A DNA stretch of 64,000 nt from Paractinoplanes lichenicola. Lineage in GTDB: Bacteria; Actinomycetota; Actinomycetes; Mycobacteriales; Micromonosporaceae. This document shows, in pieces, positions 8,923-18,472 of this stretch. The stretch spans positions 682,001 through 746,000 of the forward strand of contig NZ_JAENHO010000005.1 in assembly GCF_016785085.1 (NCBI RefSeq), given 5' to 3'. The notes under the pieces were generated by a model. That model did no database searches. It saw only the letters and a program-made list of their open reading frames with translations, and was not told the DNA's origin. Made by a program: the position numbers and the translations under genes. Each line of letters opens with the position of its first letter. Position 1 is the first letter of the stretch.

Positions 8923-9558
8923 ATGGGTGAACGGGCGGCCGCGGGCGGCGGGAAATGGGTGGATGTCGCGCCGGAGCGGCTGCCGCGGTGGCTCGAGAAC
9001 TTCGAGCGCCGGCATGGCCCGTACCGGGAAACGGGCTTGACCTTGATCGCCGAGGACGGCGCCACCGCGACCTGGGAAACGCCGCCGGGGGCGCCCGAGG
9101 TGGCGACCATCGGCGAGCTGATCGTCGAAGCGTCACGGCCCCGGAAGATTGGGTTGCTGCTGGCGCGTAAAGGTGCGGTCGCGGCGGGAATCGCCGAGGG
9201 GACCGAGCTGCTCGGCTCCAAGGTGGACCGCAACTATGTGCAGGGGCGGACGGCCGCGGGTGGCTGGTCGCAGCAGCGCTTCGCGCGTCGCCGGGACAAT
9301 CAGGCCAAGGCGGCCATTGCCGATGGCGCCGGCATTGTGGGGCGCATTCTTCTTCCCTCCGTACGGGATCTGACCGCGCTCGTCACCGGCGGCGATCGCG
9401 CCGCGGTGGAGGCGATTCTGGCCGTCCCGCAACTGGCCCCGCTGGCCGCCGTGAAAGCCGACCGGTTCCTGGACGTGCCCGAGCCCCGGCACGCGGTTCT
9501 GGTGTCCGCGATCGCCGGGGCCCGGGCCGTTTCGGTATTGGTGCGGGAACCCGCCTAG
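8923..9558 (+). CDS. acVLRF1 family protein (peptidyl-tRNA hydrolase-like, eRF1-related)
   Basis: The 211-residue sequence matches the actinobacterial VLRF1 group, related to the eRF1/Vms1 release-factor fold that hydrolyses peptidyl-tRNA on stalled ribosomes. The key stretch is SKVDRNYVQGRTAAGG with the following SQQRFARRRDNQ, holding the conserved glutamine in place of the GGQ of release factors. I took the ATG at 8923 over the GTG at 8914. It converges on the metallopeptidase gene with a 4-nt overlap. A ribosome-rescue role is inferred from the family. Confidence 0.82.
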   Translation: MGERAAAGGGKWVDVAPERLPRWLENFERRHGPYRETGLTLIAEDGATATWETPPGAPEVATIGELIVEASRPRKIGLLLARKGAVAAGIAEGTELLGSKVDRNYVQGRTAAGGWSQQRFARRRDNQAKAAIADGAGIVGRILLPSVRDLTALVTGGDRAAVEAILAVPQLAPLAAVKADRFLDVPEPRHAVLVSAIAGARAVSVLVREPA

Positions 9559-10451
9559 AAGGACTGGGCGCAGCTCTTCGGCGAACCGGAGTCGTAGCCG
9601 GTGCTGAACGCCTGCTGGCGCTGGGCCGCCGTGCCGTGGGTGAACTCCTCGGGGTTGACCGGGTTGCCGCCGCGCTTCTGCAGGACGTCGTCGCCGATCT
9701 GGCCGGCCGTCTGGATGCCCTCCTGGATGTCCTGCTGGGTGAGGCTCTTGAAGATCTTGTCGCCGTCCTTGTCGGTGGTCTCGGTGGCCGACTTGGCCCA
9801 GGCCCCCGCATAGCAGTCGGCCTGCAGCTCGAGCTTGACCGAGAGCGCGTTCTGCTCCGCCTCGGAGGCGCCCTGCTGGGCCCGGCGCATCTTGGCCTCG
9901 GTGCCGGTGATGTCCTGGATGTGGTGGCCGTACTCGTGGGCCAGCACGTACGGCTGGGCGAACTCGCCCGGCGCGCCGAGCTGCTTGGCCAGCACCTGAT
10001 AGAAGGTCAGGTCGATGTACACGTTGTTGTCGCCGGGGCAGTAGAACGGTCCGACGCCCGAGTCGGCGGCGCCGCAGGCCGTGCTCACCCGTTGCGAGAA
10101 GATGATGGTCTTGGCCGGCTGGTAGTCGATGTTGAAGTTCTCGGGCGCGGCCGTCCGCCAGTACGCCTGGATCGAGTTGATGTAGAGCACATTGCGGCAC
10201 TCGAGCTTGTCGAGGGCGCCTTCCTGCTTGCACTCCTGGTTGATGTTCGTGTTGTCGCCGGTCTCGCTGCCGCCGCCGATCTGGTTGATGCCGAAGTAGC
10301 CGCCGACCACCGCCACGACGATCGTGATGATGATGCCGACGAGGCCCCCGCCGCCGATGGGCAGGCCGCCCAGGCCCCCGCCACCACCGCCGGAGCCACG
10401 TCGATCCTCGACCTGACTGGTATCGATATCGGCGTTCTCGTTGAGTTCCAT
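9555..10451 (-). CDS. YpfJ/KPN_02809-type neutral zinc metallopeptidase
   Basis: The 298-residue membrane-anchored protein starts with a low-complexity glycine-rich region (residues 19-37), followed by one membrane segment (about 38-56, GIIITIVVAVVGGYFGI). The extracytoplasmic domain carries the zincin motif HEYGHH (H172, E173, H176). Cysteines at CKQEG, LECRN, STACG and FYCPG probably form disulfides. The family is named for E. coli YpfJ. Substrates are unknown. The gene is divergent from the ABC-F leader. Confidence 0.9.
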   Translation of the reverse strand: MELNENADIDTSQVEDRRGSGGGGGGLGGLPIGGGGLVGIIITIVVAVVGGYFGINQIGGGSETGDNTNINQECKQEGALDKLECRNVLYINSIQAYWRTAAPENFNIDYQPAKTIIFSQRVSTACGAADSGVGPFYCPGDNNVYIDLTFYQVLAKQLGAPGEFAQPYVLAHEYGHHIQDITGTEAKMRRAQQGASEAEQNALSVKLELQADCYAGAWAKSATETTDKDGDKIFKSLTQQDIQEGIQTAGQIGDDVLQKRGGNPVNPEEFTHGTAAQRQQAFSTGYDSGSPKSCAQSF

Positions 10452-10544
10452 CTCATCCTCACTGAGCCGGTGCGGCGAAGGTGTGCGCTGCGTACCCGAT
10501 GATCTTGATCGTTAATCGAGTGGGAGGTACTCGGGGCCGCCCGG

Positions 10545-10550
10545 TAGTAT
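10545..10550 (+). promoter_or_regulatory. Candidate -10 element of the ABC-F leader transcript
   Basis: TAGTAT matches TANNNT closely. Initiation 6-7 nt downstream would place the first nucleotide at or next to the GTG at 10557, so the leader frame would be leaderless. No convincing -35 is seen. Confidence 0.45.
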
Positions 10551-10556
10551 GGCGGG

Positions 10557-10577
10557 GTGCTGCTCTGCGAAGACTGA
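10557..10577 (+). CDS. Candidate leader peptide MLLCED upstream of the ABC-F gene
   Basis: GTG CTG CTC TGC GAA GAC TGA encodes a six-residue peptide. It begins where a transcript from the TAGTAT element would start, so it could be translated without a leader. It ends 9 nt before a terminator-like hairpin at 10587-10616. This order (leaderless uORF, hairpin, resistance-type ABC-F gene) is what ribosome-mediated attenuation would need. Translation is not shown. Confidence 0.4.
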   Translation: MLLCED

Positions 10578-10586
10578 CCTGTCCCG

Positions 10587-10616
10587 CGCCGACCCTCTCC
10601 ACGTGGTCGGCGTTTT
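10587..10616 (+). terminator. Attenuator-like hairpin in the ABC-F leader
   Basis: CGCCGACC (10587-10594) pairs perfectly with GGTCGGCG (10605-10612) across a 10-nt loop, and the stem is followed at once by four T residues (10613-10616). It lies about 50 nt before the ABC-F ATG and after a short uORF, so it looks like a leader terminator rather than the end of a gene. The T tract is short. Confidence 0.55.
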
Positions 10617-10663
10617 CGTGTGCCCGGAGTCAGCCTTATCTTCCCGAGAGCGAGCTTTCAGCC

Positions 10664-12268
<1,605 letters not shown>

Positions 12269-12716
12269 AGACCGCGCGGACGTGCGTGATCCGCGAATCA
12301 TCACCATCGTTTGTTGTCAACCAGTGCCCACACAGACAGTGCGACGTTCGGGCGTTTGCGGTCAGGCCGGACATCACGGCGGGCACGCCGAAGTTGGCAC
12401 GCGAGGGGCCGCAGCGCACGGTAGGCATCGCATCGACGCTGCGTCATGTCTGGCCCACGGCCGTCCTCGATCGAGTGTTTGCGCAGGTGATCGATGGTCT
12501 TGGGGAAACGAACCAGTGAGTACGCACTTCGTGTTGAAACGTTGTCGCCCATACGTCTGTTAACTGTCTGACATTGATGGCCGTGGTCATCGTCAAGTTC
12601 CTGACAGTGATAAATGGGCACGTTGGCTAGGCCTGGATACCTAGCGCATGATCGTTGGAGGCGGTCTAATAGGTGAGACCGTATGAACCGCACAGTCTGG
12701 GACGTGAGGATTCAAG
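12269..12716. other. Non-coding stretch with hairpins before the small HTH gene
   Basis: This 448-nt region has no convincing gene and a visibly lower GC than its surroundings. Just after the ABC-F stop, CGCGGA/TCCGCG (12275-12295) can form a weak terminator stem. Near the right end are two inverted repeats: GCTAGG/CCTAGC with an 8-nt spacer (about 12628-12647) and CGGTCT/AGACCG with an 8-nt loop (12662-12681). These suggest promoter or leader structure for the HTH gene at 12717. Open frames of 96 codons (+) and 130 codons (-) cross the region but show no recognisable family. Confidence 0.5.
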
Positions 12717-12944
12717 ATGCCAGCCACGGGCACAGCCACCAGCACTGAGAAGGGTCGCCGAATCGTCGGCAGCGAGCGCCAGTCGTTAGCGAAGGATCTG
12801 GTCAAGCGTTACACCGGCGGGGAGAGCATTCGCGCTCTCGCCGCATCGACCGGTCGTTCCTACGGATTTGTGCATCGCGTGCTCACCGAGTCCGGCGTGC
12901 AGCTCCGCCAGCGTGGTGGCGCGCGTCGCCGCAAGAAGGCGTGA
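12717..12944 (+). CDS. Small actinobacterial helix-turn-helix protein
   Basis: The 75-residue basic protein contains a single helix-turn-helix (about residues 25-62, LVKRYTGGESIRALAASTGR then SYGFVHRVLTESG) and a C-terminal tail rich in Arg and Lys. It belongs to a small, highly conserved actinobacterial group annotated only as helix-turn-helix domain protein. Its ATG follows GAGGATTCAAG. The stop overlaps the GTG of the enoyl-CoA hydratase gene, so the two are co-translated. DNA binding is inferred from the fold; targets are unknown. Confidence 0.88.
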   Translation: MPATGTATSTEKGRRIVGSERQSLAKDLVKRYTGGESIRALAASTGRSYGFVHRVLTESGVQLRQRGGARRRKKA

Positions 12945-13732
12945 CGACCGGCGACGCCGCACCCGGCCTCCCCGCCGACGAGTCGGGCGTTCGCTACGAC
13001 CTGGACGGGCCGGTGGCAACGGTGACGTTGTCCCGGCCCGAGGTGCTCAATGCGCAGACCCCGGCGATGTGGGCCGAGCTCTCGAACATTTCCCGGAAAT
13101 TACCGGGGGACGTGCGAGTAGTCATTGTCCGGGGCGCCGGACGTTCCTTTTCCGCCGGCCTGGATCTGTCGGTCGCGCGCGGTGAAGGCGATTCTTCACT
13201 CGTCAAGCTTTCGCAGTTGTCACCGGACGAGTGCGCGGATCGGATTGCCGGCTTCCAGTCGGCGTTCACCTGGCTGCGTAACCCGTCCATCGTGACGATC
13301 GCGGCAGTACAGGGCCATGCGATCGGCGCCGGTTTTCAACTGGCGCTCAACTGCGACATGCGCGTTCTCGCCGATGACGCGCGGTTCTCGATGGCCGAAG
13401 TGACCCTCGGGCTCGTCCCCGACCTGGGCGGCACAAAACGGCTCACCGAGCTCGTCGGCCCGTCGCGGGCGCTGGAGATCTGCCTGACCGGCCGGCGCAT
13501 CCCGGCCGACGAGGCGCTCGCCCTCGGGCTGGCCACGGCCGTGGTGCCGGTGGCCGACCTGGACGGGGCCGTCGCCGACCTCACGGCCGCTGTCCTCGCC
13601 GCCGACCGCGGGGCCGTCGCCGAGATCAAGGCCCTGCTGGCCGGGGCCGGCCAACGGTCGTACGACGAGCAGGACCGCGCCGAGCGCGAGGCGCAGACCC
13701 GCCGCCTGCGCGACCTGACAGAAACGGAATAG
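12941..13732 (+). CDS. Enoyl-CoA hydratase/isomerase family protein
   Basis: The 263-residue protein has the crotonase fold: the CoA-binding oxyanion segments GAGRSFSAGLDLS (about residue 66) and GHAIGAGFQLALNCDMRV (about residue 128), followed by FSMAEVTLGLVPDLGG. The glutamate in AEVTLG matches one catalytic position of hydratases. The GTG start overlaps the HTH gene stop by 4 nt. The acyl-CoA substrate cannot be assigned. Confidence 0.88.
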   Translation: MTTGDAAPGLPADESGVRYDLDGPVATVTLSRPEVLNAQTPAMWAELSNISRKLPGDVRVVIVRGAGRSFSAGLDLSVARGEGDSSLVKLSQLSPDECADRIAGFQSAFTWLRNPSIVTIAAVQGHAIGAGFQLALNCDMRVLADDARFSMAEVTLGLVPDLGGTKRLTELVGPSRALEICLTGRRIPADEALALGLATAVVPVADLDGAVADLTAAVLAADRGAVAEIKALLAGAGQRSYDEQDRAEREAQTRRLRDLTETE

Positions 13733-13762
13733 CCCCCTCACTTCCCGGAGTTGTCATACCCG

Positions 13763-13786
13763 GCGGGCAGACTCCTCTCTGCCCGC
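13763..13786 (+). terminator. Perfect 9-bp hairpin between the hydratase and ABC exporter genes
   Basis: GCGGGCAGA (13763-13771) and TCTGCCCGC (13778-13786) pair perfectly around a 6-nt loop. There is no T tract. It lies 31 nt after the hydratase stop and 26 nt before the exporter ATG, so it may end the upstream transcript or act in the exporter leader. Confidence 0.5.
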
Positions 13787-13789
13787 TCC

Positions 13790-13807
13790 ATGACACCCGG
13801 GAGGTGA
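13790..13807 (+). CDS. Candidate five-residue upstream frame MTPGR
   Basis: ATG ACA CCC GGG AGG TGA begins 3 nt after the hairpin and ends within the GGGAGGTGA ribosome site of the exporter gene. A ribosome finishing this frame would lie on the exporter's ribosome site. It may be chance, as no ribosome site is evident for it. Confidence 0.25.
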   Translation: MTPGR

Positions 13808-13811
13808 CGAG

Positions 13812-15737
13812 ATGAGCATGTCCAGCTGGATGATGCTGCGCTCGATCGAGAACTCGGACCGGGTGGCCAAGCACAGCCTGCGCCGGGGCACGACCCGGCG
13901 GATCCTGCGTTACGCCCGGCCCTATCGCCGCGACATCGTGGTCTTCCTGCTCACCGTGGTGCTCGCGGCCGGCATCGGCGTCGCGACCCCGCTGCTGGCC
14001 GGTCACGTGGTCAACGCCATCACCGGCGGCGGCGCCGACGCGGCCGCCACGATCATCCGGCTCGCCGTCTCGATCGCCGTGCTGGCGGTCGCCGACGCGT
14101 TCCTCTCCCTCGCCCAGCGGTGGTATTCGGCCCGCATCGGCGAGGGCATCATCCTCGACCTGCGCACCCGGGTCTATGACCACGTGCAGCGCATGCCCCT
14201 GCAGTTCTTCACCCGCACCCAGACGGGCGCCCTGGTCAGCCGGCTCAACAACGACGTCACCGGGGCCCAGCGGGCCTTCACGTCGACGCTCTCCGGCGTG
14301 GTCAGCAACGTCATCCAGCTGGTGCTCACCGCGGCCGTGATGTTCAGCCTGTCCTGGCAGATCACGTCGCTCTCGCTGTTCCTGCTGCCGGTGTTCATCA
14401 TCCCGGCCCGCCGGGTCGGCAAACGGCTGGCCGAGATCACCCGCGAGTCGTACAACCTGGACGCCAAGATGAACGCGACGATGACCGAGCGGTTCAACGT
14501 CGCCGGCGCGATGCTGGTCAAGCTGTTCGGCAGCCCCGGCTCCGAGGCGTCCCGCTTCGGCGAGCGCGCCACCCGGGTCCGCGACATCGGCGTGCAGCAG
14601 GCGATGTATTCGCGCACGTTCTTCGTGGCCATGCTGCTCGTGGCGTCGCTGGCCCAGGCCCTGACATACGGGCTGGGCGGCTGGCTGGCGGTCACCGGCA
14701 GCGTCACCGCGGGCACGGTCGTCACGCTGGCCCTGCTGCTGACCCGGCTCTACGGCCCGCTCACCGCGCTCAGCAACGTGCGGGTCGACGTGATGAGCGC
14801 GCTGGTCTCGTTCGACCGCGTCTTCGAGGTGCTCGATCTCAAGCCGGGCATCGAGGAGCGGGCCGACGCGGTGGCGCTGCCGGCCGGGGCGGGGCGCGTC
14901 GAGTTCGACGACGTGCACTTCCGCTATCCGAGCGCGAGCGAGGTGTCGCTGGCGACCCTGGAGGACGTGGCAACCCTCGACCGTACGGAGAACGCCCCTG
15001 TGCTGCGCGGCGTCGACTTCACCGTCGAGCCCGGTCAGCTGGTCGCGCTCGTCGGGCCGTCGGGCGCGGGCAAGTCGACCACGTCGATGCTGGTCTCCCG
15101 CATCTACGACGTCACTTCAGGAGCCGTACGGATCGACGGCGTCGACGTGCGTGACGCGACGCTCGACTCCCTGCGCGACACCATCGGCGTCGTCACGCAG
15201 GACGCCCACCTGTTCCACGAGAGCATCGCCGAAAACCTGCGGTACGCCCGGCCCGACGCGACCGACGAGCAGATGTGGGAGGCGTTGCGCGGCGCCCAGG
15301 TGGCCGAGCTGGTGGCCGCCCTGCCCGACGGGCTCGACACGGTGGTCGGCGAGCGGGGCTATCGGTTCTCGGGCGGCGAGAAGCAGCGGCTGGCCATCGC
15401 TCGACTGCTGCTCAAGAAACCGTCGATCGTGGTGCTCGACGAGGCCACGGCCCACCTCGACAGCGAGTCGGAGGCCGCCGTCCAGCGGGCCCTGGCCACG
15501 GCGCTCGAGGGGCGCACGGCCCTGGTCATCGCGCACCGGCTCTCCACGGTGCGCGAGGCCGACCAGATCCTCGTGCTCGACCACGGGCGCATCGTCGAGC
15601 GAGGCCGGCACGAGGAGCTGGTGGCTGCGGGCGGGCTCTATGCCGAGCTCTATCGCACCCAGTTCGCGGCGGGGTCGCCGGTCTTCCAGGACGAGGTCGA
15701 AATCGTGACGGTGCCGGCCGGGCAGATTGAGCCTTAG
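13812..15737 (+). CDS. ABC exporter, fused membrane and ATPase domains
   Basis: The 641-residue half-transporter has an N-terminal six-helix ABC type-1 membrane domain (about residues 35-330) and a C-terminal nucleotide-binding domain. Motifs are GPSGAGKST from residue 415, the signature FSGGEKQRLAI and Walker B IVVLDEATAHLD. A helical segment of about 20 residues (PSASEVSLATLEDVATLDRT) is inserted between the first ATPase strands. The start has a clear GGGAGG 7 nt upstream. Substrates may be lipids, drugs or peptides; it probably works as a homodimer, as no second half-transporter is nearby. Confidence 0.9.
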   Translation: MSMSSWMMLRSIENSDRVAKHSLRRGTTRRILRYARPYRRDIVVFLLTVVLAAGIGVATPLLAGHVVNAITGGGADAAATIIRLAVSIAVLAVADAFLSLAQRWYSARIGEGIILDLRTRVYDHVQRMPLQFFTRTQTGALVSRLNNDVTGAQRAFTSTLSGVVSNVIQLVLTAAVMFSLSWQITSLSLFLLPVFIIPARRVGKRLAEITRESYNLDAKMNATMTERFNVAGAMLVKLFGSPGSEASRFGERATRVRDIGVQQAMYSRTFFVAMLLVASLAQALTYGLGGWLAVTGSVTAGTVVTLALLLTRLYGPLTALSNVRVDVMSALVSFDRVFEVLDLKPGIEERADAVALPAGAGRVEFDDVHFRYPSASEVSLATLEDVATLDRTENAPVLRGVDFTVEPGQLVALVGPSGAGKSTTSMLVSRIYDVTSGAVRIDGVDVRDATLDSLRDTIGVVTQDAHLFHESIAENLRYARPDATDEQMWEALRGAQVAELVAALPDGLDTVVGERGYRFSGGEKQRLAIARLLLKKPSIVVLDEATAHLDSESEAAVQRALATALEGRTALVIAHRLSTVREADQILVLDHGRIVERGRHEELVAAGGLYAELYRTQFAAGSPVFQDEVEIVTVPAGQIEP

Positions 15738-16294
15738 GCGGCTTTGCGGCCGCTGAACGCCAAGAGGCGCTCGAAGTCCCCGGCGCCGGCCGGGGCTTCG
15801 ACGACCTCGTCCTTGAAGGCGCCCATCTTGCGGCCCATCGGCGCCATCTGCTCCATGAAGGGCAGCAGGGCCTCGACCGCGCCGTCGGCGGGGGCGTAGG
15901 GCTGGCGGGTGGCGGTGGCCAGATCCCACCCGTGGATCGTGAGGTCGGCCAGGGCCAGGTTGCCGACCACGGCCTGCGGCAGCCCCGAGCCGGGCGCGAC
16001 GCCGTCGAGGGCCGCCGGCTCCGACCAGGCGTCGATCATGAGCTCGGTCTCGCGGGCGAACCGCTCCCGCCAGCCGCCGGCGATCGAGTCGGGCGTGTCG
16101 CTCATGTCGAGCGGCTCCCGCTTCGCGGCCCCCTGGAAGGCGACGACCACCTGGAACAGGTGATTGAGCAGGTCACGAACCTGATACTCGGCGCACGGAG
16201 TCGCGTCGGCCAGCTGCTCGTCGCGGATGCCCTGGACGATCGGGACCGTCCGCTCAGCCGCCGCCGCCATCAACGTGCTGATCTCGGTAGTCAT
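15734..16294 (-). CDS. TIGR03086 family mycothiol/metal-binding DinB-like protein
   Basis: The 186-residue sequence fits TIGR03086, a branch of the mycothiol maleylpyruvate-isomerase-like DinB superfamily. Markers are TPCAEYQVRDLLNHLFQVVVAF, with a metal-ligand histidine, and LALADLTIHGWDLATATRQ near residue 130. The reaction is unknown. Its ATG overlaps the mug stop by 4 nt, making it the last gene of a four-gene minus-strand unit, and it converges with the ABC exporter by 4 nt. Confidence 0.85.
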   Translation of the reverse strand: MTTEISTLMAAAAERTVPIVQGIRDEQLADATPCAEYQVRDLLNHLFQVVVAFQGAAKREPLDMSDTPDSIAGGWRERFARETELMIDAWSEPAALDGVAPGSGLPQAVVGNLALADLTIHGWDLATATRQPYAPADGAVEALLPFMEQMAPMGRKMGAFKDEVVEAPAGAGDFERLLAFSGRKAA

Positions 16295-16800
16295 GGCGTC
16301 GACCGTAGCGAAGCCTCGCGCAGTTCGGCATAGGCCGCGGCCAGCGTGTCCACCGTGTAGTGGGCGTTGAGGCCGCTCGGGTTGGGCAGCACCCAGACCG
16401 GCACGCCGCCGACCGTCTCGGTCTGCAAGCCCATCGCGGCCTTCGGGCGGGCGAACGCGCTCCGGTACGCCGTGACGCCGAGAACGGCCAGGTAGCGGGG
16501 CTTCAGCTCGGCGGCCAGGGCGGCCAGGATCGCCCCGCCCTCGATCAGCTCGGCCCGGGAGAGCTCGTCGGCCCTCGCGGTCGCTCTCGCCACCACGTTG
16601 GTGATGCCCAGGCCGAGCGCCGGCAGCTCGGACTGCTCGGACGGGTGCAGCTGCCGCTCGGTGAAGCCGGCCCGATGCAGGGCGGGCCAGAAGCGGTTGC
16701 CCGGGCGGGCGAAGTGGTGACCCGTCGCCTCCGAGTACAGGCTCGGGTTGATACCGGAGAAGAGGACCCGCAGATCGGGCCCGATCATGTCGGAGATCAC
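16291..16800 (-). CDS. mug: G/U mismatch-specific uracil-DNA glycosylase
   Basis: The 169-residue protein is a Mug-type (family 2) uracil-DNA glycosylase that excises uracil or thymine opposite G. Motif 1 is FSGINPSLYSEATGHHFARPGNRFW, where the asparagine activates water. The second motif VLPNPSGLN contacts the opposite strand. Length and motif spacing are typical. It overlaps both neighbours by 4 nt, so it is translated with the SDR upstream and TIGR03086 downstream. Confidence 0.92.
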   Translation of the reverse strand: MISDMIGPDLRVLFSGINPSLYSEATGHHFARPGNRFWPALHRAGFTERQLHPSEQSELPALGLGITNVVARATARADELSRAELIEGGAILAALAAELKPRYLAVLGVTAYRSAFARPKAAMGLQTETVGGVPVWVLPNPSGLNAHYTVDTLAAAYAELREASLRSTP

Positions 16801-17546
16801 AGGGTGCGCAGGACGCCGCCGTCGACGGCCACGGTCACGCCGGTGACGTAGCTCGCGGCGGGGGAGAGCAGGAACGCGGCCACCCGCCCGAACTCGGCGG
16901 GCTCCCCCAGACGGCGCATCGGGATCGAGTCGGCGACCGCGGCGGCGTCACCCGAGCTCTTGATCAGCTCACGGTTGCGGTCGGTGAGGATGCGGCCGGG
17001 GAGCAGGCCCACGATGCGCACGCCCCGGGGCGCGTACTCGTCCGCCATGTCTTTGGCCGCCATCGCCAGACCGGGCCGCAGGCCGTTGGACAGACCCAGG
17101 CCGGGCGACGGCGACTTGACCGTCGTGGAGAGCACCAGCCCGATCGCCCCGCTCTCGGGCAGAGCCGACGCGAACACCCGCGCCGCCCGGACCGAGCCCA
17201 GGAACACCGTCTCGAACGCCGTACGCCATTGGTCGTCGGTCATCGAGGCCGCCGTGCCCAGCGCGGGACCGCCCACGGAGATCAGCGCGCCGTCGAACCG
17301 TCCGAACTGCTCCACCGCGGTGTCGGCCAGCACCCGGGCCGCCGCGGGGCCGGCCAGGTCGGCCACCACCCCGGCCGCGACACTGCCACCGCCGAGCCGC
17401 TCGACCGCCGCCTCGACGTTCTTCTCGTCGCGCGACGAGAGCACCACCCGGGCCCCGTCGGCGACCAGCGCCTCGGCCGTGGCGAACCCGAGCCCGCGCG
17501 AGGCTCCGGTGAGAACGTAGACGCGGCCGGCGAGTCCGAGATCCAT
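16797..17546 (-). CDS. Short-chain dehydrogenase/reductase lacking the usual YxxxK
   Basis: The 249-residue protein has the Rossmann signature TGASRGLG near residue 13, an ISVGG segment in place of the usual NAG motif, and the C-terminal YVTGVTVAVDGG. Where classical SDRs have YxxxK it reads GLGLSNGLRPGLAMAAKDMA, so Tyr and Lys are missing. A divergent SDR subgroup with an LSNxxR motif is known. The start is the ATG at 17546, 2 nt after the upstream regulator gene. Substrate unknown. Confidence 0.85.
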   Translation of the reverse strand: MDLGLAGRVYVLTGASRGLGFATAEALVADGARVVLSSRDEKNVEAAVERLGGGSVAAGVVADLAGPAAARVLADTAVEQFGRFDGALISVGGPALGTAASMTDDQWRTAFETVFLGSVRAARVFASALPESGAIGLVLSTTVKSPSPGLGLSNGLRPGLAMAAKDMADEYAPRGVRIVGLLPGRILTDRNRELIKSSGDAAAVADSIPMRRLGEPAEFGRVAAFLLSPAASYVTGVTVAVDGGVLRTL

Positions 17547-17548
17547 GC

Positions 17549-18349
17549 CTAGGATCGTAGGGCGTCCGCGGTGGCCGCGTCGGCGGGCAGGAACGTCTCG
17601 ATGGCCAGCTCGTCGAGGGTCACGTCGAGCGGCGTGCCGAGCACCGACGTCACGCTGAAGAAGGCCAGGTCGTCGAAGCGCAGCGGCACCACCAGCCCGT
17701 CCGGCCGCACAGCCGGGCCTGGCGTCCCGCCGGGATAGCCCGCCAGCTCGGCGCGCAGCTCTCGCAGCACCGGGTCGGCCGTCGCGGCGGCCTGCTGGTC
17801 GAGCCGGTGCAGCACGTGCGCCCGCCACTCGGCCAGGTTGCAGATCCGCGGCGCCATGCCCTCCGGGTGCAGCGACAGCCGCAGCACGTTGACCGGCGGC
17901 TCGAGCAGCCACCCGGCGCACCCCGCGGTGAACCGCCCGACGGCGTGGTTCGCGTCCACCATCGTCCAATGGCGATCGACCAGGAGCGCCGGGCTGGGCG
18001 CGTGACCCGCCAGCACGTCGCGCAGCGCGGCCAGCACGCTCGCCAGCCGCGGGCCGTCGAGAGCGGTTTCCCCGTACGCCGGAGCGAAGCCCCCGGCCAG
18101 CAGCAGCTCGTTGCGCGAGCGCAGCGGCACCGCCAGCTCCTCGGCCAGCCGCAGGATCATCTCGCGGGTCGGCCGGGAACGGCCGGTCTCGACGAACGAC
18201 AGGTGCCGCGCCGACACTCCGGCCCGCACCGACAGTTCCAGCTGGCTGAGCCGCCGCCCGGTCCGCCACTCGCGCAGCAGCTGCCCGACGCCGCTCACGA
18301 CCTCGACCCCGATCTTCATGGCCGGGACGCTATCGTCCGGCCCTGACAT
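17549..18349 (-). CDS. XRE-family regulator with MmyB-like ligand domain
   Basis: The 266-residue protein carries an N-terminal helix-turn-helix (QLLREWRTGRRLSQLELSVRAG with SARHLSFVETGRSRPTREMI). It is followed by an MmyB-type ligand-sensing domain (DRHWTMVDANHAVGRF, LRLSLHPEGMAPRICNLAEW). Such regulators often control a neighbouring SDR, and an SDR follows 2 nt downstream. An alternative ATG lies at 18319, beginning MKIGVEV. Two DnaA-box-like sites lie upstream at 18372-18399. Confidence 0.85.
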   Translation of the reverse strand: MSGPDDSVPAMKIGVEVVSGVGQLLREWRTGRRLSQLELSVRAGVSARHLSFVETGRSRPTREMILRLAEELAVPLRSRNELLLAGGFAPAYGETALDGPRLASVLAALRDVLAGHAPSPALLVDRHWTMVDANHAVGRFTAGCAGWLLEPPVNVLRLSLHPEGMAPRICNLAEWRAHVLHRLDQQAAATADPVLRELRAELAGYPGGTPGPAVRPDGLVVPLRFDDLAFFSVTSVLGTPLDVTLDELAIETFLPADAATADALRS

Positions 18350-18371
18350 TTTCCGCCGCGTGGCCCGGGCC

Positions 18372-18399
18372 TGTGGACAACCGAGGTGCCTGTGGATAA
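18372..18399 (-). promoter_or_regulatory. Pair of DnaA-box-like sites
   Basis: TGTGGACAA (18372-18380) and TGTGGATAA (18391-18399) are the complements of TTGTCCACA and TTATCCACA, good DnaA-box matches in high-GC actinomycetes. They are in the same orientation, 19 bp apart, in the 123-nt gap upstream of the XRE regulator. They could couple its expression to DnaA or be chance. Confidence 0.4.
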
Positions 18400-18472
18400 C
18401 CGGCCGCCGCTGCCGGGCACTGTTTTAGGGTGGTGGCCCCCTGGTCGGGCGGGCCGGGGCTGGTGGGGGTGA

